DNA of 64,000 nt from Chiridota heheva (lineage: Eukaryota > Echinodermata > Holothuroidea > Apodida > Chiridotidae): NCBI GenBank assembly GCA_020152595.1, contig JAIGNY010004421.1, forward strand, positions 124,501-188,500, written 5' to 3'. The position numbers were made by a program, and so were the translations under genes. The notes beneath the pieces were generated by a model. That model did not search any database. It saw nothing but the letters and a program-made list of their open reading frames with translations, and was not told the DNA's origin. This document shows positions 46,540-60,669 of the stretch, piece after piece (within the stretch, counting starts at the first letter, position 1; each line of letters begins with the position of its first letter).

Positions 46540-48725
46540 CCTGGGCAAGCTCATGTGGGCTGCATAAGGAATGACCCATGTGGGTAACACATAGTAAAAC
46601 CTGGGAAAGCCCATGTGGGCTGTATGAAGAATGACCCATGTGGGCAACTTGAACATATGGGGGAAACCTGGGCAAGCTCATGTGGGCTGCATATGGGCTG
46701 AGCCATATGGAAACCTGGGAAAGCCCATGTGTGCAGTATATGGGCTGGCCCATGTGGGCAACATATGAAGAAAAAAAACCTGGGTAATCCCATGTGGGCG
46801 GCATATGGGATGGAAATTTCAAATATTATCCACAACATATCGATAAATTAACTTCATGCCTCCATAGCCCACAGACGACCCCCTAAAAATATGCCCTCAC
46901 TTTTTGGTCTAGTGCTTCTATATGCAATTCATGAGTTGTATATCGGTATGCGTATCTGGAAGGTTATTCTTTTAAGCTCGATCCATTGAGGTCATTTTTC
47001 ATATATGGAACAACCGACCACAATTGATGGATTTAAACCCATATGGCAGTCTGGATCCCATGTCCTAGCTAGCATGAACAGTTGGGCCCCATGCGGGTTT
47101 CACTCGGTCGAAGCGGGCTGAACTGTGCAGGGGCTTGCCCTAATCGGGTCTCACTGTCACATGGGTCCCATGTGGGTTAAGCGTGGGCAAGCTGATTAGG
47201 GCAAGGTTTACATACGGGCTACCCACTTGGTGCTATATGGGTTACACAAGGGCGACCACAAATTTACTGGACTAAGTATGGGTTAGTACTACATGGGTCA
47301 CATGCAGGCTGTTCATTTGGAACCTATGGGGTACCAGGGCTTTTTTTAATACATTAACTGAGAAGGGGCTGTGCCCCCCCACACTCATAAAAGTGTCCCA
47401 AGTTGAGCAGCACCCCCCCCCCCCCCTCACCTTGCAGTTTGGTTCCGTTTGGTACCTACTATATGTAACCAAACAAATTTAACTACCTATTTTCTTTAAA
47501 AGGAAAAAAAAATCCCAAAAATGTTCCTAAGATCAAAGAAAATTGCCCGGAAATGAAAAAAAATTACACAAGATTTGACCAAGAAGTTCCCCAAAATGAA
47601 CAAAAGTTCCCCAAAATGAGCAAATGTTTTGATAATTAAAGGAATTTATCCAGGAAGTCGAAAAAAACTACCCGAAAATGAAAGACAATTTTAGAAGGGT
47701 AGGAGGGAGGGGGAGGGTGGCATATTACGAGTCGAAAATCTTGTCAAAAGGTCCCTTTGTGTTTTCGCCCCTCACAAAAAAATTCTTTGAAAAGGCACTG
47801 TGGGGTACACAGGGGCGAGCACGAGATGTACTGTACGAGTGTACGGGTAATATAAGAGCTACCCACATGTGGCCCATATGCGGGTCACATTAATTTACGT
47901 ATGTAAATTAGTATAAAGAATAAGAGACTAATTACAAGCGCATTACATTTGACTGTTTGATATAATGCAATATTCAGCATGCAGATATGAGGGCTCAGTA
48001 CTTTTGCGTGGCTCTATAATTGACTGGGAATACATTCTTAAGCATCATCTACCAAAAATGTTAATTATCAGTGGGATGGGCGGAATCACAATAATTAACA
48101 TCAATAAATGTTCATGCAGAACTGGAGATTAAGAACTGCAGTCATATTTCTATTTTGCAAATAACATAATCACTTTCATGTATATTTACTTAATCATGTT
48201 GTTTCATTACTTAAATATTTTGTTTCAAACATTGAAAGAGAGCCCTTTGGGTTCACAGTTATCGCATTTGGACCCCATATTGTTTCCGCAAGTGCCCAAA
48301 CCCGGCGGGTAGCCCACATGGGCCCCATATTGGCTCGGTCATCCCATCTTGTGCCCAGTTGGGAACCTGGCCAGAACTGACTGGGCCCTATATGGGATGA
48401 CCCATGGGATTGCCGCACGCCCACCTCTTATTCTAACCATAAACTGCTTACCCACATGAAACCCATATTCTGGAACCAAATGTAACACACATGGGCATCT
48501 GGGCTGGCCCATGTGGGTCTCATATTATTATTAGGTGCAGACTATTACGGGGCTCATATGGGGTAACCCAGATGGGCCCCATATTTTTGCCCATAGTCAG
48601 TCCATATGCTACCATTATGGGCATGCCACATGATACCCACCTGGGGCCTAAATGTTACCCATATGGGGAATATGACTTCGCCCATATGGGTTTCATGTGA
48701 TTATTGGGTGCAGAATCCTAAAAGG
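46540..48725. repeat. Degenerate array of CATGTGGG / CCATATGGG words
   Basis: CCCATGTGGGC, CCATATGGG and their complements recur dozens of times at irregular spacing. In the first 300 bp the order is regular (CCTGGGCAAGCTCATGTGGG then GACCCATGTGGGCAAC), giving a period of roughly 60-70 bp. The words are near-palindromic. It is interrupted by AT-rich segments at 47460-47660 and 47880-48220. Confidence 0.7.
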
Positions 48726-48899
48726 GCCCCTGCTACTCGCAAGGGACTGGGGGCAGGCAAGTAAAATCAAAAATCTAAACCGACAATTCTGAACTGACAA
48801 GTACAAATCTGAACAGACTGATTGAAATATTAGGGACGATCCCGCCCCGTCCTGTCCCCCTCTGGATACGCCACTGATTATTGAAGCACTGATTATTGA

Positions 48900-50771
48900 T
48901 TGTTGTTGAAGCAGATGCGCAACAAATACATATTTCTTTTGAATAAAGCTGAAAGGGATTATTATAATGATAAGATAGTAGCAGCTGGTACAAATCAGAA
49001 AGAACTTTATGCCCTCCTAAACAGAAACAACTCAAATCCACTACCAGATTCAGCAAATCCTCATTCATTAGCCAACTCTTTCAATTCATATTTTGTGGAA
49101 AAGATCACCAAAATACGTGAACAATTGGAAGCTATAGATCATGACCCTATAGACACTCATTGCGAGAGTGTCATAAACCCTCTCTGTACGTTTTCACCAA
49201 TGAATGAGGACAATATTAAAAAACATATTTCAGAAGCAAAACCTAAGACTTGCATCTTAGATCCAGCACCAACTCACATAGTGAAGCAGTGTACAGATGT
49301 CTTAATGCCACTAATCTGCAAGATTGTCAATGTCTCATTACAAGAGGGAATGTTTCCAGAAGAATGAAAGACATCAGTCATCACACCACTCCTAAAAAAG
49401 AAAGGACTACCATTGGTCTTCAAGAACTATAAGCCTGTTAACAACCTTCCATTCCTTTTCAAGATCACAGAAAAGGCAATTGTAACAACAGTTGAATCAG
49501 CACCTGAATGACCAAAATCTCTTACCTGTGTACCAATCAGCTTATCGTGTGTTCCACAGTACAGAAACCGATTTGTTACAGTTCAAGTCTGATCTCTTAA
49601 TGGCTATGGATAAGCAAATGGTGTCATTGGTGGTCATGTTAGATCTTAGTGCTGCCTTTGACACGGTAGATCATGAGATATTGCTTAGGGTGCTTAAATC
49701 TCATTTCGGTGTACACAATACTGCACTTCTGTGGTTTGAATCCTATCTGTCAAATCGTAGGCAAAACGTTATTGTAAATGGCGAATGCTCGTCTGAAAAA
49801 TGTATACATTTTTCAGTACCCCAGGGTTCATGTTGTGGCCCCATACTTTTTACATTGTATGCCTCAACCATTTTCAGTGTGATTAAGAAGCATTCACCTA
49901 ATATCTCTGGGTATGCTGATGACCATAGGTTTTGGCTTAGTTTTAAAATCACAAGTGCTTCTTCTGAATCAGAAGCTATTACTAAAATGGAAAGCTGCCT
50001 AGAGGATGTTAGAAGGTGGATGCTTCAAAACAAGCTTAAAATGAATGATGCCAAAACGGAGATTATTTTGTTTGGCACTACTCCTCAACTCAATAAATTG
50101 ACCAAAAATCTGTCAAAGTGGGTGGTGGTTTAGTTAATGCTGTCCATTGTGTTCGTGATCTAGGAGTGTGGCTGGATAGCAACTTAAACTTAAAGCAGCA
50201 CGGTTTGAAAAAATGCAGGTCTGCATTTGTAAATTTGTACAACATTAATAAAATAAGAAATATGTTGACAAACAGTGCAACAGAGACCCTAATTCATTCA
50301 TTGGTTCATTCACACATTGACTACTGCAACTCTCTCTTGGCTGGTATGCCACATTGCTTAATTCAAAATGTCCAAAAAATACAGAATTTTGCGGCACGTG
50401 TTGTAACTAAATCAAACAAATATTGCCATATTACTCCCTTGTTATATTCACTACATTGGTTACCGGTTGAAATGCCCATAAGGTATAAAATACTTGTTCT
50501 TGTTTTTAAATGTATCCATGAAATGGCCCCAAAATATCTTCAAAACTTAATAATTTCATCAAACACCACTTATGATCTAAGAAACAGATCCGCAGTCTGG
50601 CTTAATGTACCCAATATTTTATGTATTACTCTGGGGGGTAGGGCATTCTGCAGACTCGGCCCACTTTGGTGGAATGATCTCCCACTTCAAATAAGAAAAA
50701 TTAATTGTCTTCACGTGTTTTTGAAATCAATCAAAACACATTTATTTATGGAGAAAAGACATGCAAGTTGA
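48900..50771 (+). pseudogene. L2/CR1-like LINE ORF2, reverse transcriptase
   Basis: Three frames cover the 3' two thirds of a LINE ORF2. The first (48900-49365) reads through NKAERDYYNDKIVAAG and SLANSFNSYFVEKITKIRE, stops after GMFPEE and continues in frame to about 49500. The second (49492-50133) holds the reverse transcriptase: motif A LDLSAAFDTVDHEILL, motif B VPQGSCCGPILFTLY and motif C GYADDHRF, with the catalytic aspartates retained. The third (50118-50771) has VHSHIDYCNSLLAGMPH, LHWLPVEMPIRYKILVLVFK and GPLWWNDLP, ending at a TGA. The endonuclease is missing, and one stop and two frame changes make it inactive. It lies in the same orientation as PRMT1, 365 bp before its ATG. Confidence 0.9.
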
Positions 50772-50984
50772 TTTTCACCATTTGATTAGCCAGGCCTTAA
50801 TCGGTTAATCTGTGGCTAATTATTTACATGCAAAACTGTGATACAAATTATCTGTCCAAAAGTTGTCTTTTTAAAAGGTCACCATGTCATCATTTTTATT
50901 TGTCCAAGGCCCCCAGCCCTCCCGATTTGCGACAACTTCGAAAAGTGGTGGGGCTCTATAATTTCGATTCTTATAATGCATAGC

Positions 50985-51135
50985 CGGCAACATTTCGGCA
51001 CATGACATGTCCGTGAATCTTGACATGACGCGGGTTTAGCGCGCCGCGTACAATGCGCGTGATTTGACGCAATTCATTGAATTGATCACGGCATGGTGTT
51101 TATTTCTTTGTTGGAAAATTAAATATCGAGTAAAA
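50985..51135 (+). promoter_or_regulatory. Presumed PRMT1 proximal promoter / 5' leader
   Basis: Immediately before the PRMT1 ATG a short stretch is enriched in CpG compared with its AT-rich surroundings (GACGCGGGTTTAGCGCGCCG, AATGCGCGTG). No TATA box at a definite distance could be identified. The call rests on position and composition only. Confidence 0.35.
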
Positions 51136-51153
51136 ATGGCCGCTCTAGTACAG
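51136..51153 (+). CDS. PRMT1: PRMT1 exon 1 (start codon, 6 residues)
   Basis: ATGGCCGCTCTAGTACAG encodes MAALVQ and is followed by GTAAGA. The start context AAAAATGGC has A at -3 and G at +4. The exon ends in phase 0 and joins exon 2 ([11 protein letters not shown]) without a stop. A tiny first coding exon is expected, since alternative N-termini are common in PRMT1 genes. Confidence 0.8.
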
Positions 51154-51564
51154 GTAAGAATAGTGTAATTTTACCGGTGTTGTCTTTATAACGTACACAT
51201 GATGATAATTTGTTGCTTTTATGCAAATTAATTTTACCTCGAGTATTTTTCTCCATTAGGTTAGAACTTAAACGTTTAAAATATTTTTTTTCCTCGCGTA
51301 ACTGGTGCGATGAAACACAAACCGCATGCCGCATGCTCTCTCAAACAATGACAGTATTGAAAATGACATTGAAACAAGGCCACCTTAGCCAAATATAATT
51401 TCGTAGTCGTAAGCAGGACTGCTGGTTATATGTCTGATGTGATGCATTTATAATTATAGGTCTCATCCGAATCTCAAACGTTAGGGGCATTTATCATTAA
51501 GTTATTGAACTAACAAATTTGGAGAAAAACACGATTTTGCGTAATTTCCACCAAACTTGCACAT

Positions 51565-52034
51565 TGGGCATTTCCAGAAATATGTGTATTGTGTACGACC
51601 CTTTCCCCGGGAATCCTAATTCCATTGACCCCCCCCCCCTTCCGTATCCCAATCCCTTCCGAATCCCAATCCCATTGAACCCCACTTCCCCGGAATCCCA
51701 ATCCCATTGAACCCCCTTCCCCAGAATCCCAATCCCAAAACGGCCCCTCCGAATCACAATCCCGAAACGGCCCCCCTGAATCCTAAAGCACCCATCCCAA
51801 TCCTAGACCCCCTCTCGAATCACAATCCCGAAACCGCCCCTCGAATCACAATCCCGAAACCGCCCCTCGAATCACAATCCGAAACACCCCCTCCCAAATC
51901 ACAATCCCGACACCACCCCTCCCCTTTCTAATCACAATCCCAAAACACCCTTCCTGAATCATAATCCCAAAACCGTTCCCCTCCCCCTTCTTCCCGAATC
52001 ACAATCCCATACACATATTTTCCGGAACTGCCCA
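51565..52034. mobile_element. C-rich inverted-repeat element, short copy
   Basis: The ends TGGGCATTTCCAGAAATATG and CATATTTTCCGGAACTGCCCA are inverted repeats matching the ends of the 38839-40440 element. The interior is the same kind of degenerate repeat (GAATCCCAATCCCATTGAAC with C runs, drifting to GAATCACAATCCCGAAAC). It lies in PRMT1 intron 1 and directly abuts family C copy 2. Confidence 0.8.
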
Positions 52035-52044
52035 TTCTCGAGGT

Positions 52045-52440
52045 AGGAGCCGGGAATGTTGTGGTGCATGGCAACATAACAATGCTTTTTGACAATCTCA
52101 AACTTCAGTCAAAAGGGGAAAACAAACAGTCAGTTATTAATATCATTGTAGTCAATGGGAGAAAAAAACTATGTTTTATTATTTTTCAACAAATATTGGA
52201 CAGAATTTATTTTTCTTCACAAATGTTGTGTAGGCCTAATAGATAATAGTTTCCAACGTATAAGAGTACCATTAATTTTTGCCGAGGTGGCACAAAATAT
52301 TCATTAAGAAAATATCCCATCGACTGTAATGATAAAGTTTCCCCTCCAACTTAGCAAAACCGTACTGAGCCCGTACACGGCTCGTTGACTCCCTCTCGAG
52401 AATAGGGTGGACTCCAACTAAGTCCCTAAATCTAATTATT
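52045..52440. repeat. Dispersed repeat family C, copy 2
   Basis: It begins GCCGGGAATGTTGTGGTGCA and ends near CAACTTAGCAAAACCGTACT, aligning throughout with 37572-37965. It is in PRMT1 intron 1. Confidence 0.85.
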
Positions 52441-54258
<1,818 letters not shown>

Positions 54259-54319
54259 TAAACACATCAATTTTCTACCTATTTTATGTGTCCTTGCAGA
54301 GAGTCATGTTTTCATTGTT

Positions 54320-55380
54320 TTATCATCACAAAACCCAAACCCACCCTAACCTCTTCATCAATCTTTACAACCAAATCAAAGACCAACTTTCAAATTACAC
54401 CTCTATCTATACTGATGGCTCCAAGGAAGGCAACAAGACAGCTGCTGCTGCAGTCATCCAAAACATCACCCTCAGTAGCAGACTTATCCATCTTTTCAGC
54501 CGAGGCTAAGGCCATTCTCCACGCCCTTAACTTTATTGAGTACTCTCCACTCAGCCACTTTGCCATTTTCTCCGACTCAAAGGCTGTTCTTACTTCATTA
54601 CTCAATTTTAAATGGGATAACCTCACATGCCACCTCCTCCGAAAACTCCTTTCTCCCACCCTCTGCACTAAAAGTGTTCTTGCATCCCTGGCAATGACAG
54701 GGCTGATGCAGCAGCTAAGCTTGTCCTCAAACTCCTTCCTACCCCTTTTCCCAAAACCCTCGCTGACATCAAACCGCTTATCGCTTCCCTTGTTCGGGAC
54801 CGCTGGCAAACCTCATGGAAGTCCCAAATTGATAACAAACTCCATGTCATCCAGCCCACAATTCGAATAAAATTCACCATCAACAACCTCTCTCGTATCG
54901 ACAACGTTCATATTACCTGTCTTAGAATTGGTCACACCTACCTCACTCACTCCCACTTCCTTATTGGCTCCCCCCAACCCCTCTGCAACAATTGTCACTG
55001 CACCCTCACAATCCATCACGTTCTCCTTGCTTGCCCCTTGTACAACCTTTCCAGAGCTTCCCTCGCTCCCCACAACTCAATTGCTGAGTTGTTCCAGAAA
55101 AATCCCCTGGATAAGATTATCTCCTTCCTTCATCATGCTTCTCTCTACAACCATATTTAATTCTCCTCTTCCACCCCCTCTCTACTTTGTTTTTGTTTTA
55201 ACCATGCACCTCCCCTCTCGATCACAGCTTTCTGACCTTTTGTTCTTGAATTTCTCTCATTCTCCCCCTGTTTCCTTTCCTTCCTACCTCTAGAATGATC
55301 TGACCTCTGAGGTACAATTTGACCCTTGTTGTTGTGGTGCCGTTAAGCCCTCATCAAACAAACAAACAAACAAAACACTT
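54320..55380 (+). pseudogene. I-like LINE fragment, RNase H and C-terminal zinc motif
   Basis: A 5'-truncated LINE lies in PRMT1 intron 2 in sense orientation. RNase H is split over two frames: SIYTDGSKEGNKTAAAA carries the first catalytic D, then SIFSAEAKAILHALNF and AIFSDSKAVL carry the E and second D. A third frame encodes VRDRWQTSWKSQIDNKLH, ITCLRIGHTYLTHSHF and the C-x2-C ... H-x4-C motif in CNNCHCTLTIHHVLLACPLY, ending at a stop near 55159. The 3' untranslated part ends GCCGTTAAGCCCTCATC with a CAAA tail. At least two frameshifts make it non-functional. Relatives on the opposite strand are at 32515-33545 and 24597-25084. Confidence 0.88.
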
Positions 55381-56285
<905 letters not shown>

Positions 56286-56599
56286 TGACACCTTCATGTA
56301 GAGATTGTATAACACCCATTGAAATGAAAATATATTAAATTAGTTCTGATATGGAAATATACAAGATATTTCTTGATAAATTGACCATATACAATACATT
56401 AGTATGAATCACTAAACCTATTATGCATCAACCTAAATTACCAAACTAATTATGAAGCTAGTCAACACTGTTGCAGCCCTATTGATACAGTACCTACTGT
56501 AGGTACTGTATTTTAAATCTATTGATGATATTTACACTTAGGATATAACAATAGGCCACATTATGATTGAAGCCCACTTATAACTGGCTGTGTGCTGTG

Positions 56600-57797
56600 T
56601 AGGCTTGGGCGATATATCGATATTTCGATATTGACCTATATCGATATGGCCGATATTGAGTTCAAGGGTCATATCGATATATCGATATTATGTTTTTTCA
56701 ATAATACACAATACATGAACTATTAAAAAGCTAAACATGACTATCAAACATCCAAGTATTTTTTTATTAAACAGCCACAAAAAGTTGGTGAATTTCATTT
56801 ATATCCAAGATTCAGGCACTCAGTTATGATAAAACTTATTAAAACATTAATATTGTGAGAACAATTACCCAAAAATCCTTCCATGAACAAAAAACCACTT
56901 GACTCGCGGAGTACAGAGGCATTGTGCAATACTTCAATTTTATACTTGATGGCTTACGATGTTCAGACAACAAAAATCATAAGATGTTGAATCTTCAAAC
57001 ATCGTGTTAAGTTTCCTCAAAAGGAATACTGAATCTGAATTTTTATATCAAACAATCATTTAATGACAAATTACTGACAAAACTATGAGGTTTTTCTCAC
57101 TATTTTGTTCGTTTAGAAAGTCTAAAGTAAAAGTGACAGACTGGTCTTGCCAGATCGATCAGATAATGTACAGTGCAGTAACTACATACACTTAGTATCA
57201 CTGTACAGTACTTTACTATGTACACACATACCATCTAGGCTATCACTGTTTCTTTTGAGTGACAACACTCATGCGATGATTGAAGCAGACTAGAAATTGG
57301 ATAATATGCATCATATATGGACTTCTGAATGTCTAGAAGTCCATGTAATGCTACCAAAATAATGCCTTTTCAGTACAACTTTCATAAGAAGTAAGTGATT
57401 TATAAAAAAATTAAGAAGAATTGGAGCCGATTTTTGTAAGGCATACAGTGTAGGCCAAATACCAGTTTCACAACTTTTTTTTCTTTCTAAAGAATATGCT
57501 GAGGTCTAAACTTTTCCAATGTTTCTGTGATTGATCTTTTAAGATAGAAACCATGTAAAGAACATTTTAAAACACAATGGGTGTTTATTTGAAGATGATA
57601 TGTATATATTTTGCAGTGATTTCTGTTAATTTGTACAAACAGTTTTACTTAACTTTTTTTTGAGCCGAGGCGAGATTACCTTGCCTAGAACAGTACATAC
57701 GACTTGCGTATGACGTCCCATAATTTGCATATCGATATTTCGATATTTTCCAGGCGATATATCGATATTGCATAATGTTCAATATCGCCCAAGCCTA
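56600..57797. mobile_element. hAT-like non-autonomous DNA transposon
   Basis: The left end TAGGCTTGGGCGATAT is perfectly inverted at the right end (ATATCGCCCAAGCCTA up to a 1-2 bp difference inside). Both subterminal regions are dense in ATATCGATATTTCGATAT-type palindromic words. A perfect 8 bp duplication, GTGCTGTG, flanks it at 56592-56599 and 57798-57805, the length characteristic of hAT superfamily insertion. The 1.2 kb interior has no transposase frame. It lies in PRMT1 intron 3. Confidence 0.9.
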
Positions 57798-57967
57798 GTG
57801 CTGTGGATGACATGACCGTGTAGTTTATTCTCTATCAAATGTGGTGGAGTAAGTGTGAAATAGCCAGAAGAAAATAGTCAGGCTTCTTTCTAAATTAATG
57901 GAATATTCAGAAAGAGGATTCTGTAGAAATGTGACTGTAATGAGTTGTTGCATTGTCTTGACCACAA

Positions 57968-58705
57968 TGGTGCGTGTGCACTGTATGGTGTGTGTGTACT
58001 GTATGGTGTGTGTGTACTGTATGGTGTGTGTGTACTGTATGGTGTGTGTGTACTGTAGGGTGTGTGTACTGTAGGGTGTGTGTACTGTATGGTGTGTGTA
58101 CTGTATGGTGTGTGTGTACTGTATGGTGTGTGTACTGTATGGTGTGTGTACTGTATGGTGTGTGTACTGTATGGTGTGTGTACTGTATGGTGTGTGTACT
58201 GTATGGTGTGTGTACTGTATGGTGTGTGTACTGTATGGTGTGTATACTGTATGATGTGTGTACTGTATGATGTGTGTACTGTATGGTGTGTGTACTGTGT
58301 GGTGTGTGTACTGTATGGTGTGTGTACTGTATGGTGTGTGTACTGTATGGTGTGTGTACTGTATGGTGTGTGTACTGTATGGTGTGTGTACTGTATGGTG
58401 TGTGTACTGTATGGTGTGTGTACTGTATGGTGTGTGTACTGTATGGTGTGTGTACTGTATGGTGTGTGTACTGTATGGTGTGTGTACTGTATGGTGTGTG
58501 TACTGTATGGTGTGTGTACTGTATGGTGTGTGTACTGTATGGTGTGTGTATACTGTGTGGTGTGTGTACTGTATGGTGTGTGTACTGTATGGTGCATGTG
58601 TACTGTATGGTGTGTGTATTGTATGGTGTGTGTATACTGTGTGGTGTGTGTACTGTATGGTGTGTGTACTGTATGGTGCATGTGTACTGTATGGTGTGTG
58701 TGTAA
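57968..58705. repeat. Minisatellite, 16 bp x about 45
   Basis: The unit TGTGTACTGTATGGTG repeats with few variants (GTGCA, GTATAC, an extra TG). It ends about 35 bp before PRMT1 exon 4. Frames of up to 297 codons on both strands (HTPYSTHTIQYTHH and VLYGVCTVWCVYCM patterns) arise because the unit has no stop in several frames and do not indicate proteins. Confidence 0.97.
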
Positions 58706-58740
58706 ATACATTATACAATATCTTTCTTGTTTATTTTTAG

Positions 58741-59004
<264 letters not shown>

Positions 59005-59659
59005 TAACGACAAATTTGTCGTATATTATGCTATGGCTGAAATTTCTTGGGACACGGGTTGTACCTGCGTTGTAAAATTTAGATATAGCATGTGAAAATT
59101 TTTCACCAGAGTTTTTCATTAACTTGAATGAAAATCTTACCTCTCTGATGTGATTGAGAGTTTTATTTCACACAAAAATGATTTTGAATTACTCAGAAAT
59201 AAAAGAAAAATGACACAACTACGAGACTAACGGCTGAATGATTCAACATGTCTGTACAAGTACTGTACATAAACATATAGGCTAGTATATATAGTCAGTA
59301 TATACATGTACACTGTACGTGAAAGTTTTGATGTTGTTAAGAATGCAGGCTGTCAATTGTCAATGATATCATTAGCTAGGATTCTACTTTCATTCATTTT
59401 AGTGAGGCAGGCCTACACAAGTGAGTGTGTGTGTGTTAACAATACTTGCAAGCTTCGCTAGCGTGCAGTGCCCTGTACATTATGCAGTGCCCTGTACATA
59501 TGATGGCAAATTTACAAAATATGCCGAAAATCAAGGGCTTGTCATAACCAAATACGCAAGACAAAAGATTCTGACATAACCCCTGCTTGGAATTGTTAGC
59601 TCGAGAGCTATTCTGCTACCCCTGACGTCGGTGTCGGCTTCCAGTAAAGTTTTGGAATA

Positions 59660-60580
59660 AAGTTTTAATAACTTAAGTTATGAATGGTGTACATTCATGT
59701 GACTTGGCATAGGGGTAGAGTACATGGGTGCTGATCAAATGAGCATGATTAGGAGGGGGGGGGGGGTGTATACTAATTAGGTTATTTGCATAACAATGAA
59801 AATATTTGTCAGGTTAAAGTTTTGGTTAAAGTTTTTGGTTAAGTTTTTATAACTAAAGTTATGAATGGTGTACATTCATGTAACTTGGCATAGGGATACT
59901 GTTCAAATGAGCATGATTAAGAGTTGTGTGTGCATATTAATTAGGTTATTTGCATAACAATAGACGCATACAAAATGTTTAACATTCATGAGCGTATAAC
60001 TTAAGTTATGATTGGTGTACATTCATGTAACTTGCCACAGGGGTAGAGGACATGGGTACTGTTCAAATAAGCCTGTTTTTTTTTTGTTTTTTTTTTTTTT
60101 TTTTTTTTTGGGGTATGTGTGCATACTAATTGGCTTATTTGCCTAACAATGAAAATATTTGTATGATATCTCTTAAGTAAAAGCAGGAGTTGGGATTTTG
60201 TTTACACAAATGATCATATATGTTAAGAGCATTGTCTACACTTAATGGTGAGGTGTAATGTGCATGTTGATTAGGTTATTTGCATAACAATAGACTCATA
60301 GAAAATATTTAATCTAAGATAATAACTTGGTACTTAATACAGTCGTAGGTGGCATTGGTACTGTTTAGTTAAGCATGATTGGAGGGAGGGGGGTTGTGTG
60401 TACATACTAATTAACTTATTTGAATAATAATGAACATATTTGTATCTATGATATCTCCTAATATAAAGTGAGTGTGGGGTTTTTGTTTACACAAATTATC
60501 ATATATGTGAACAACATTGTCTGCACTCAATGGTGAGGTATATTTTGCATATTGATTAGGTTAATTGCATAACAATTTTT
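59660..60580. repeat. Degenerate tandem repeats in PRMT1 intron 4
   Basis: AAGTTATGAATGGTGTACAT, CATGTAACTTGGCATAGGG, CAAATGAGCATGATTA and TAATTAGGTTATTTGCATAA recur in order starting near 59673, 59851 and 60001. Two more diverged units, with GTTTACACAAATGATCATAT, follow at about 60190 and 60480. Periods range from 150 to about 290 bp. Poly-G and poly-T runs sit at the same point within units. Confidence 0.82.
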
Positions 60581-60669
60581 CCTCAACTTTTTCAGCTGTC
60601 AAATTATAATCACCCTTAACCAGATTCTTTTCAAGTACTTTCCTGGCATATTCAATAGTTTTAAATCCC

